Shown: positions 18,526 to 27,784 of the stretch, one piece after another | Numbering within the stretch: the first letter of the stretch is position 1 | Layout of the letters: each line of letters opens with the position of its first letter | From: Pythium myriotylum | Taxonomy: Eukaryota; Oomycota; Peronosporomycetes; Pythiales; Pythiaceae | Reading direction: 5' to 3' | NCBI GenBank assembly: GCA_023091665.1 | Contig: JALJCQ010000004.1 | Span: forward strand, 310,001-374,000 | DNA: 64,000 nt | Made by a program: the position numbers and the translations under genes | The notes under the pieces: model-generated | Database searches by the model: none | Seen by the model: the letters and a program-made list of their open reading frames with translations, nothing else | Told to the model about the DNA's origin: nothing

Positions 18526-20124
18526 ATGACGTTGCAGTCTCCAGTCTTCGACGTCGTCGAGACGCCCTCGGTCGCCGATCTCGCCAAGAAGAAGCCTCGC
18601 TCCAAGTTCGCCGAGGCCTTTTTCGGCGTGCCAGGCATTCTCGCCGGCGCCGTTATCGGCATCTTCCTCGGCTGGGGTCTCCAGAAGGCCGAGCCGTCGG
18701 CCGAGCTCATCTCGTGGATCGGAATCCCCGGTGATCTTTTCATCCGAGCGATCAAGTGTCTCGTCACGCCGCTCGTGTTCTCGAGTTTGGTTGTTGGTAT
18801 GGCTGATATGCTTGCTGTGGGCAAAGCTGGTCGCATCGGCTGGCGCACGGCGCTCGCCTACGGCTTCACGACGGTCGTCGCGAGCTGCGAAGGCATGATC
18901 TGGGTGCTCATTTTCCGCGGGTGGTTCGGTAACGAGGCTGAAGAAGAGAGCGCCTCGGTGCCGCAGTTCGCTCTCCAGTGCGACAAGCCAGGCTACTTCC
19001 TGAGCCACGTCAACGACACGATCTCGTGTGTGTTTGACGAATCCTTCAACTCGTCAGCGTCGTACTCGCCGTCCTCGGTGTTCAAGGTCACCGACATCAA
19101 CAAGTCGTTCGCCGTCGCGTCCACGGGATTCGTCAAGCGCTCGCTCACGCAGGCACTGCAGGGCCAGCTCTTCGCGATCGTGCCCAGCAACATCACGCTC
19201 GCGTTCTCCGAGGGCACGTTGCTCTCGATCATTACCTTCGCGATCCCGTTTGGCGTTGCGATCTCGCTTCTACCACGTAACCTCACGCTCGTCGCCAACT
19301 TCTTCCGGGAGATCAACCAGGTCTTCATGTTCATGATCAAGTGGATCATCCTCTGCACGCCGATCGCCATCATCTCGCTGCTTGCGTCGTCCATCGCCGT
19401 GCAGGATGACATGGGTGTGCTCGTCTCTGACGTCGGACTCTACGTGCTGTGCTCACTTTGCTCGCTCTCCTTCCACTCGCTCGTGTTCTACCCAGCATGG
19501 CTCAAAGTCTTTGTCCGGTACGAGAACCCGTACAAGTGGCTCGCCAAGATGTCGCGCGCCTATATCTTTGCATTTGGCAGTGCCTCGTCCATGGCGACGC
19601 TGCCAGTCGTGATGGATTGCATGGACGCGACGCGTCAGATCACCACGACGCTCTCACGCTTCGTGCTCTCGCTCGGCGCGACCATCGGCATGGACGGCGG
19701 CGCGCTTGTCTACCCGATCGCGATCGTCTTCATGGCCGAGGCCGAGGGCATCGGCCACATCGTCGGCAGTGTCGAGTACTTTCTCATCATCATCGTGTCG
19801 ACCATCGGCTCTGTCGGCGCCGGCCCCGTGCCGGCCTCAGGCATCGTCATGACCATGACGATCTGGAACAGCGTGTTCCCGAGCGTCAAGCTGCCGTCGA
19901 CGTTCGCGTACATCGTCGCGACCGACTGGTTCCTCGATCGCTTCCAGACGGTCGTGAATGTGGCTTGCGACACGGTCGTGACTCGCATTGTCGCCGAGTT
20001 GGTCGGCGAGACCATCGACGAGAACGAGCGCCAGAGTCTCGTCTCGGCCGTCGGTCAGATCACGGACCGCAACCCGGAGCTCAAGGAGACGCTCAGCGTC
20101 GACCCGACCAAGAGTGAAGTGTAG
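18526..20124 (+). CDS. SLC1/DAACS-family amino-acid:cation symporter 2
   Basis: A 532-residue single-exon paralogue of the gene at 15794. ATG at 18526 gives MTLQSPVFDVVETPSVADL; the VIETPS/VVETPS N-tail motif is shared with transporter 3. Core motifs: SASSMATLPVVMD, GATIGMDGGALVYP, GSVGAGPVPASG and TM8 TDWFLDRFQTVVNV, again with Gln (474) in place of the GltPh Arg397. A large loop between TM3 and TM4 holds likely N-glycosylation sites (VNDTI, FNSSA, SNITL). A long CT tract and a GTTGGCG array lie upstream. It converges with transporter 3, leaving a 512-bp gap (20125-20636) in which I see nothing. Confidence 0.9.
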   Translation: MTLQSPVFDVVETPSVADLAKKKPRSKFAEAFFGVPGILAGAVIGIFLGWGLQKAEPSAELISWIGIPGDLFIRAIKCLVTPLVFSSLVVGMADMLAVGKAGRIGWRTALAYGFTTVVASCEGMIWVLIFRGWFGNEAEEESASVPQFALQCDKPGYFLSHVNDTISCVFDESFNSSASYSPSSVFKVTDINKSFAVASTGFVKRSLTQALQGQLFAIVPSNITLAFSEGTLLSIITFAIPFGVAISLLPRNLTLVANFFREINQVFMFMIKWIILCTPIAIISLLASSIAVQDDMGVLVSDVGLYVLCSLCSLSFHSLVFYPAWLKVFVRYENPYKWLAKMSRAYIFAFGSASSMATLPVVMDCMDATRQITTTLSRFVLSLGATIGMDGGALVYPIAIVFMAEAEGIGHIVGSVEYFLIIIVSTIGSVGAGPVPASGIVMTMTIWNSVFPSVKLPSTFAYIVATDWFLDRFQTVVNVACDTVVTRIVAELVGETIDENERQSLVSAVGQITDRNPELKETLSVDPTKSEV

Positions 20125-20636
20125 AAGTGAAAAGCGTGTGCGTGTGTGGAATTTTTAGTCGGAAGACAAGACAGTGAATGGATACAAAAATCGAGCTCTG
20201 ATTCATATTCTCATGATTGTACTTCGACAACTGTGTATGGAAAGGGGTGCTGCTGGAACAGGACGAGAGATGAAGACGTCGGTGACGCGACTTTCTTTAC
20301 GCCTCGTGATGCCGGTGGTGGACGTGATGACGAGAGTCTTGCACTTCAGACTTCGGAATAAAATCGCAAGCTAAGTGTAGCCATATGTACTTTCTCGTGT
20401 CCACATTCGATTGAATTGACTAACCAATCAAAATCGACGAACGATCTGGTTTCTGTACAAACCAGATGGTGTTAACAACTCATCACCCGATCTACTACAA
20501 TAAGATGTCTATTTTTTTCGTGGGATTTTGATTTGATGCGGGCAAAGAATACCAAGCAGTGTATGGATTCCACATAGAGAAAGAAGCTCGCACGCGAGCC
20601 ATGACGAACACTAACCACCTACAGCGAGACCTTTCT

Positions 20637-22235
20637 CTAGGCTTGCGTGGTCGAGTTGAGCACTTCGCGAAGCTCCGAGTTGTTGTGGACGATCTCCTCC
20701 ACGGCAGCCTCGAGGTTCGGGTCGATGGTCTCGCCGACCTGCTCGGCGACGATGCGCGTGACGATCGTGTCGCACGTCACATTGACCGCCGTCTGGAAGC
20801 GGTCGAGGAACCAGTCGGTCGCGACGATGAACGCGAACGTCGACGGCAGCGGCACGTTCGGGAAGACACTCTGCCAGATCGTCATGGTCATGACAATGCC
20901 CGCAGCAGGCACGGGGCCCGAGCCGACGGCTCCGATCGTGGAGACGAGGATGATGAGAAAGTACTCGACGTTGCCGATGATGCTGCCGATGCCTTCGGCT
21001 TCCGCCATGAAGACGATGGCGATCGGGTAGCCGATCGCGGCGCCGTCCATGCCGATGGTCGCGCCAAGCGAGAGCACAAACCGCGAGAGCGTCGGCGTGA
21101 TGACGCCTGTCGCGTCCATGCATTCCATGACGACTGGGAGCGTGGCCATCGACGAGGCACAGCCCATGGCGAAGACCTGCGCACGGAACATCTTCTTGAT
21201 CCAGGCGTACGGGTTGCACTTGACGAACGCGCGCAGCAGCAGCGGGTAGAAGATGTAGACGTGGACAGCGAGCGCGATGAGATCGCAAATCACAAAGACA
21301 CCAACGTCCGAGACGAGCACGCCGAGGTCGGTCTGCACGGCGATCGACGACGCGAGCAGCGAGATAATGGCGATCGGCGTGCACTTGATGATCCACTTGA
21401 TCATGGTCATGAAGACCATGTTGATCTCACGGAAAAAGTTGCCCACGAGTTTCATGTCGCGCGGCAGCATCGAGATGGCGATGCCGAACGGGATCGAGAA
21501 CATGATGATTGAGAGCAGCACGCCCTCGGAGAACGCGAGTGTGATGTTGCTCGGAACCATGGCCTGGAGCTGGCCCTGCAGCGCCTGCGTGAGCGAGCGC
21601 TTAACAAACTCGGAGCCGCTCGTCGCAAACTTGCCGTTGATGTCCGTGACGACAAACTTGGAGGCCTCCGAAAACGCCGCGGTCTTGTTGTACGCGTCGT
21701 CCCATGCACACTGGACCGTGTTGTTGACCTGCGTGAGGAAGTAGCCGGGCTCGTCGCACTGGAGCGCGAACTCGATGGGCTTCTCGGTCGAGTTCTTGAC
21801 GTCGTTGCCGAACCACGGACGGAAGATGAGCACGGCGATGAGCCCTTCCGTGCAGGCGACGACGGTCGTCGTGAGGTAGAGCAGACCCGTGCGCCAGCCG
21901 ATGGACCCGGCCTTGCCGACCGCGAGCATATCGGCCATCCCGACGATCAGACTGCAGAAGACTAACGGTGTGACGAGACACTTGATCGCACGGATGAAGA
22001 GATCACCAGGCACACCGATCCACGAGACGAGCTCGGCCGACGGCTCGGTCGTCTGGATGCCGTACCCGATGAGGATGCCGAGGATCGCACCGGCGACGAT
22101 GCCGGGCACGCCGAAGAAGTATTCCCAGAACTTGGACTGCGGCTTGGGGCTCGGACGGGGCACATGGCTGTCCTTGTGGAGATCGGCGGCCGACGGCGTC
22201 TCGATGACGTCGTACTTGGGGGATACAGGCGCCAT
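20637..22235 (-). CDS. SLC1/DAACS-family amino-acid:cation symporter 3
   Basis: A 532-residue single-exon paralogue on the minus strand. ATG at 22235 (MAPVSPKYDVIETPSAADL) is chosen over a longer open frame that enters a GA-repeat 5' leader. Motifs match its sisters: CASSMATLPVVME, GATIGMDGAAIGYP, GAVGSGPVPAAG and TDWFLDRFQTAVNV with Gln481 at the substrate side-chain site. It has the same large glycosylated TM3-TM4 loop. Its 5' region carries the palindrome GCCAACGTTGGC at 22344-22355 and a purine run at about 22280-22325, the mirror of the leader of transporter 2, so both may be under one control. Tail ends are variable among the three, probably for trafficking or regulation. Confidence 0.9.
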   Translation of the reverse strand: MAPVSPKYDVIETPSAADLHKDSHVPRPSPKPQSKFWEYFFGVPGIVAGAILGILIGYGIQTTEPSAELVSWIGVPGDLFIRAIKCLVTPLVFCSLIVGMADMLAVGKAGSIGWRTGLLYLTTTVVACTEGLIAVLIFRPWFGNDVKNSTEKPIEFALQCDEPGYFLTQVNNTVQCAWDDAYNKTAAFSEASKFVVTDINGKFATSGSEFVKRSLTQALQGQLQAMVPSNITLAFSEGVLLSIIMFSIPFGIAISMLPRDMKLVGNFFREINMVFMTMIKWIIKCTPIAIISLLASSIAVQTDLGVLVSDVGVFVICDLIALAVHVYIFYPLLLRAFVKCNPYAWIKKMFRAQVFAMGCASSMATLPVVMECMDATGVITPTLSRFVLSLGATIGMDGAAIGYPIAIVFMAEAEGIGSIIGNVEYFLIILVSTIGAVGSGPVPAAGIVMTMTIWQSVFPNVPLPSTFAFIVATDWFLDRFQTAVNVTCDTIVTRIVAEQVGETIDPNLEAAVEEIVHNNSELREVLNSTTQA

Positions 22236-24080
22236 CTGAGGCTGGAGAGAGGGCTTGTGGGGGCCTCGGAAGATTGCAAAGTGAGAGAGAGAGAGAGGAA
22301 GGAGAGAAAGAGGAGAAGAGGAGACCAAGGCGAAGGGAGACGTGCCAACGTTGGCGCCCGTAGAATGGAATCCACCAAACACGGCAAAAAGGGGTAGGCG
22401 TGGCCCAAAATCAACTCAAACGCACCAAAGGGGGTAGGGATGTCGCACTTGACAACGTGGGAATATGTCGCTTTTTGAGTCAAACTTGAGAGAGCCGGCT
22501 TGAAAGAGTGGGATCGACGCCTAACACATCGGTGCAAACTCAGGATCTGGTTGTTAGTCTAGGATGGGGAGAGAGACAGGGCAGTGACTTGGCTTTATGA
22601 CAGAGAGCTTTGTTGGTGGTGGAGATTTCTGGCGAGTGGACGAGGCGCTCGCCCACTGTGCAAAGCGACGAGGAAGCGCGGGAGGAAACCCCTCTGATTT
22701 GGTTCATTGGGCCGTGAGGGAATATGTTCGTGAGGGTCAATTGGGGGGAGGCTCTTGTGTTAAACATTGGTATATGTTAGTTTTAGTATGTGATGTTCAC
22801 GGTCTGTCGAGAGTCGTGTCGAGTTTGGTCAATTTGAGTCCTTTGCGAGTGTAGAACGATTAATCGATGGAGTTTTTAGTGGAAGGAGGAGGATCCCGTC
22901 GAGTAAATACTCAAGGGGGGGTGGACAGGCGCGTCTTTATTAATGTGGCGGTTTTATGTTTATATTGCTCGCCAGCGTGTTTGGTGTGCCTCAAAGTGAT
23001 CCCATGCGCGTTTTGCACAAACACGGCAGGCGAGCAACACGCCAGCGAAGGGGAAAACATTCGGTTCGTTTCTGTTCTCTTTAGCGGCTGCGAGTCGCCA
23101 AGAGGTCCATCTTCCTTCAACGTGCCGATTGGCGATCAAGCCATGTTGTCCCTCGGGTTCATCTCCCTCCCATCATGAGTCATGATTGGCTCGAGTCAAA
23201 TGCCTTGTCGCTCGACGTCACGTCGCCTCTCCACGCCATGATGGTGAGTCAAACGGCAAAAAGTGCAGGTCTCTCTGATGCGGGCATTGTGATTGTGGGT
23301 GGGCGAGCCTCCTGTCGCGGATCTGGTTTAGTGCCGTGGAACTGTGGAGACTGATCGCAGATTCGTGATAAGTCTTCCTGCGTGTTCATGGTTAAAGTAA
23401 TGGGAGAGCTCATTAGCAGCTATCAGACTCATGGAAGTGAGTAGATACTGAGCAACCAATGTTCACGGTCGCACATTACAAGTCACGGTGGTGTTGTCTG
23501 GCGCTGTATCCGCGAGCTCGACGTCGCCAATCTACAAACCAGATCCTTTTCGCGAGCTCAAGCTGACTTCACGCTAGCGACCAACTCGTCCGACCGAGCG
23601 TTTTGTCGCCGACGTCTCAGAAAGTCAGGGGGATGCTCAAGCACCATGCAAGGTGATGATTCTCGACGTCAGTTGCGAGTCGCGAAAGCGGAACCGGCTC
23701 CCCCCGGGCACAACGTGAACCCAAGTCACGAGCCTCGCCGACTGAGCACCACCAAGCTCGACCCGAACTCGAGGTTGCACTAAAGTGTACGTACCAACTC
23801 AAGTCTCCGACGTTGAAGTCGTGTTCATTTTGATTGGTTAGTCGGGGTTTTAGTTTCCATGGTGTGGGACATGTCTGCGGAAGTGGCTTCATTCGGTTGA
23901 AGTTCCGGCCTTCCTCCCGATTCCTTGCGAAGCCAAACGATCCTCCCTTCCCTTATCGTCTCTTTGTCTCTCTGTCTTTCTCTCTCTCTCCTTACAAACC
24001 AGACACGCCAGCATCTATCAAAATGAGTAGCATTTCCCAGTCTAATGCGAAAGTCAAACCGGTCGCGTCTCCAGCGACTT
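22236..24080. other. Large intergenic region
   Basis: About 1.85 kb between the start of SLC1 transporter 3 and the stop of the CblC/asparagine-synthase fusion gene. Apart from the promoter elements near 22280-22360 I find no credible coding sequence, RNA gene or mobile element. Short open frames here are not protein-like. A CT-rich tract lies near 23965-23995. Confidence 0.45.
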
Positions 24081-26343
24081 CTACGCTGCCATCAGTCGTT
24101 CCTTGTCGCTGGCGAGCTGTGCCAGCGCCTGTGTCGCAAAGCCTTGTGAGTCGTTCGTGGGTGTCGCACACGTGGGCCAGAAGCCACACGTTACGCAAAA
24201 GTCTTGCGCCTCGTGCGAGAGCTTGAAGCGGCACGCCGGGCAGAAGCCCTTGTCGCTCGACGAGTCAACGGGCTCGGCGCTGCGCTTTTTGGGTACCTTG
24301 GAAAGATCGTTGCCGAAGGCCTCGAGAAACGCTCGGAAGAAAAAGAGGTGCTCGTGGTCGCGTACAAACACGCCGTGGGTCTGCATCGCATCGTGTTGAG
24401 CCTCGTCGAACTCATCCGGCGTGCAGTAGTCGTCAAAGTATCCCATGCGTAGCGCTGTTGTGCCCGATCCTTCTTCGATTGGCTCCTTCCAGCGCCACTG
24501 CGAAAAGCTCTCAGGAAACGCCTGGCGCATCACGAGCTTGCCAAAGTTTACGCCAGGGCCTCTCACCGGCACCGGCGTCTGCTCACCGATGAGGTCACAT
24601 TTCTTAAGCTTCTTCGCGAACGCGAGAACACGCTTGTCCAGGAAAGGCGCAATGACGTCAATGTTGAACGCTCTTGCAAGTGTCGGAGCTGTGAATCCCA
24701 TCACGTCCATGATCTGGTCGCGGTAGGCGAGCATCTGATCTTCCTCCATGTTGGCGTAGAAGCTGTAGCCGCAGAAAATCTCATCTGCACCGTCGCCAGT
24801 GACGATCTGTCGCACTCCCTGCCGGGCTGCCTCTTCAAGGGTCGCGTAGATTACAAGACTGTTGCGCAGCTCCATAGGGTCGCAGGTCACGAGTAACCTG
24901 GCGACATTTGTCGCGTTCTGCAAAAGCTGGTCGAGAGACCTTTCGAGGATATGTTGTTTCTTGATCGAAATGCCCTTGAGACGGCCGTAAATCCCTCGTG
25001 CGTACTCTGCATCTTTGGCTCTCGGATCCGCTCTGACTGTGAATGCATGCTTGAACTTTAGAATAGGACGTGCGCCCCCAGTCTTGTCGAGTGAGAAAGC
25101 ACCATCTCCAAGCTCACATTGCCAAGGCTGTGCGCTCGCCTCTGCGATAATCGATGTGTCGAGTCCTCCACTCAGTGAGATCGCATCAACGCCGTCCGGA
25201 TACGGCTTTGTCCATCCTTGAAGCACTTTCTGAAACAGTTGACGAAACTCGATTGCAGCTTTGGATGGTCCTTCACGGAGGTAATCTGTGTAAATATTCC
25301 GTTGCTTGGCCTTGACAACCTTGGCCAGATACTTGAGATCCTTGGTATAGTGGTACAAAATTTGGTCGTTGGTATACATCATCGGATGGTTCGGCGCTAT
25401 CGTGATCCGGGGCATGACCCATTTTTTCCATGCATCGGGAAGGATCTGCGGCAGCTTGTCTTTTGTGACCTGACCTAGAGCCTCGTCCATTTGCGCAGCG
25501 AGAATTAAATGCATCTCTTCGTCATGGTTACATTCGGCCGGTTGGTGAAGAAGCTCGCTGTCTTCATCACCCTCCTCTTCTTTTTCTGGCTCTTCTGGTA
25601 TGCCTTCCAACGGGAAGACCATCGCACACCGGAACGCGAGCCAAGGACCGAGCACAGGGTGGAGACAGATCTGCGACGGCTACACAAATAGTGTCAGTTA
25701 CACCAATCGAACCCTCAAGCAGCTTCCGCTTTTTCTTACAGCACATCGCGAGACAGCGCGGGCCGCAACCGCCATTTTCTGCGCGAGAATCATTTTACCG
25801 GGTTCAGTATCTGCTACCCAATACGTCTGCCGCACAGAAATACACCCATTAATCCAGGTTTCGAATCTCTGACGAAGGAATCCAAGTCTTACCTGAGCTG
25901 GAGGAGTAATCTCCTCGGCCTCGCACGCAGCGAGGGCATTGGCCACGCTCTGCTGGATGTAGCGGTCGATCGGGTCCGCGAGCACGCGGCCTTCGCTCTC
26001 GAGTTCCTCGGCCACGTGCTTCAGAAACGGTTCCCAGATCGCACGCGAGTTGCCCACGAGCACCATTAGATGGGACTGCAGCGGCGGTGCATCACCGTCG
26101 GCTGGCGTGGGCGTTGGAAGCGTGAAGCGTGAGAGATCCGAGGCCGCCGTGGTGTCGTTCGCTAGGAAAGCGTTGTAGCGCTCGAGCGTGAGCGGGATGA
26201 TGACGTCTAGTCCACTGCAGAGCGATCGTTAGCCAACAACAAGACGAGCCGTTGAGGAGCTACGGCGACTGGCGAAAGAGCACGCACGCGGGGGAGAGCG
26301 ATCGGCGCAGGAACGCGACGACGCGCTTGGCGGGCGAGCCCAT
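24081..26343 (-). CDS. CblC (MMACHC)-like module fused to asparagine-synthase domain and zinc ribbon
   Basis: Hand-built model: exons 26343-26288, 26214-25893, 25826-25740 and 25679-24081 (introns 73, 66 and 60 nt; GT-AG); an alternative last acceptor starts exon 4 at 25670. The result is 687 residues in one frame. Residues 1-~270 align block by block with MMACHC: an N-terminal helix, ERYNAFL, LVGNSRAIWEPF, DPIDRYI, MILAQKMAVAA, ICLHPVLGPWLAFR and a W..W...Y..DQ tail. MMACHC decyanates or dealkylates cobalamin. Residues ~290-600 are an Asn_synthase ATP-pyrophosphatase domain with SGGLDTS at 325-331 and TGDGADEIFCGY. No glutamine amidotransferase domain (N-terminal Cys) is present, so glutamine-dependent asparagine synthesis is unlikely from this chain. 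The end has CxxC pairs at 635/638 and 650/653. Function of the fusion is unknown. Confidence 0.75.
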
Positions 26344-26476
26344 GGTGCCGCTCGTCACTGCATCCACGTCACTCGCTCGCTTCTTCTTCAGGGACTCAGA
26401 ACCAGAAGGGGTGGTCTTGTTGGACTCAGATTTTCGACTGAAACGTACTGATCTAAGTTGCGCGAATGCAGCCATC

Positions 26477-27496
26477 TTATTGCTCGTCGCCGAGCTTGCG
26501 CTTCTTGCGGAGAGCGTTGAGTGCCGTGCTCCACGCGATCTGCTTCTTCCGTGACCCACCGGATATGGAGCACAATGGCAAGTGGTCCTGTAGGGCCATG
26601 AATGAAGCCCTGGCCTCTTCGGGTGTTAGCGTCGGCTTCCACATGCCGTGGGCCTTGGCTGTCGCTTCGATGGGCTGCATCGCACACCGCATGTCGGAAA
26701 GACGGCGCACCATGGCCTTGTTCGCGACTTGCTTGTGCGTGATGGTGCGAAAAGGCGGCAGGTGGAGGCTCGGATCTCCACAGCACCATTTCTCCCACGC
26801 CACGGCGACACTGACGTTCGTCGGTACCTCAAAGTCTGCCGGCGCCTTCCATACCTCGGCTGTAACTGGTTCCTCCTTGTGTAAAGGTGAGACTAGGACG
26901 GGGACACATTCCGCCACAGCCACTTGTGTACTCGAAGGTGCGCGTGGTAGTTCGCATTGAACTGGCAGTGGACGCGGTGGTGGAAGGGTACACGCTTGCG
27001 GGGACGCCACCACATCCTTGGCGCGTTCAATCCTTGATGTAATAACTTCTCGCGCTCTACTCCCGACTGTCGGTGTTGATGAAGAGCCCGCGTGGGTCAA
27101 AGGAATGGTCACGGGACGCCGAGGCGCCGGTGGGACGACATTCACTACAGGAATCCCACCGTCTCGCTCCCCGTTGATCACGTGGTCAAACTCCCGCAGC
27201 GACAAGCCCGACGAGCCACTCGCGCTGCTACCGAAACTCATCACCGACTCCTGCGACGTCGTCGGCTCCATACTTTGTCCGTTCTCTTGACCCTCTTCTT
27301 CTTCTTCCGAGACGGCACCAATCTCCTCTCCATCGCCTCTCTCCAGACCGCCTCGTCCTTCCTCGTCGCCGTCTGCGACACGCGCCAGCTCGCGCATCAC
27401 GCTCTCCGCCGCCGCCGCCAGCGCGCGCCGCAGCGAGCGCATCTCCGTCTCCAGCGCCGCCACGCGCTGCTCCATCGCGGTCTCCGTCGTCGCCAT
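26477..27496 (-). CDS. W..WCCG-domain protein, copy B
   Basis: A 339-residue twin of the protein at 14064-15080. The coiled-coil N-terminus, disordered centre and AWEKWCCGDP/VRRLSDMR C-terminal domain are the same; a few residues differ at the very end (RKKRKLGDEQ here). It reads in the same direction as the membrane gene whose stop lies 90 bp upstream, and its own stop is about 130 bp before the CblC/asparagine-synthase start. ATG at 27496. This copy appears to sit in its original place, because the flanking membrane gene is complete. Function unknown; DNA binding is possible but unproven. Confidence 0.7.
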   Translation of the reverse strand: MATTETAMEQRVAALETEMRSLRRALAAAAESVMRELARVADGDEEGRGGLERGDGEEIGAVSEEEEEGQENGQSMEPTTSQESVMSFGSSASGSSGLSLREFDHVINGERDGGIPVVNVVPPAPRRPVTIPLTHAGSSSTPTVGSRAREVITSRIERAKDVVASPQACTLPPPRPLPVQCELPRAPSSTQVAVAECVPVLVSPLHKEEPVTAEVWKAPADFEVPTNVSVAVAWEKWCCGDPSLHLPPFRTITHKQVANKAMVRRLSDMRCAMQPIEATAKAHGMWKPTLTPEEARASFMALQDHLPLCSISGGSRKKQIAWSTALNALRKKRKLGDEQ

Positions 27497-27784
27497 TGCT
27501 CCCTTTCGTGTCACTTGGATTCTGGCATCTTCAACTTCAACCTATACACATGAGAGTATAGTCGTATCCGGAGTATACACTTCAACTACCTCAGCGGCGT
27601 CAAGATCCGCCGCCGATGAGACGCCTCGGAGCCCAGGGCACGAACCACCACTTGCTGTCGGTGGCCATCGACATGATTGTCTATTGGTATTGGCATGATG
27701 TGTTCCTCGACATTCTTGGAGAAGCAGATCGTGCCGAAGAACCCGAGACGCGTGCGCAGCTTCTGGTGCTCCATCACGATGCCG
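26491..27784 (-). repeat. Inverted duplication, arm B (1,294 bp)
   Basis: Reverse complement of 13776-15069, with nearly complete identity including the non-coding spacer. The arms enclose about 11.4 kb with the three SLC1 transporters and the CblC/asparagine-synthase gene. No target-site duplication or terminal inverted repeat is visible at the arm ends, so a transposon boundary is not supported. Confidence 0.85.

Noticed and set aside
13776..27784. Composite transposon formed by the inverted arms
   Set aside because: No transposase, terminal inverted repeat or target-site duplication is visible, and arm A cuts a gene fragment.
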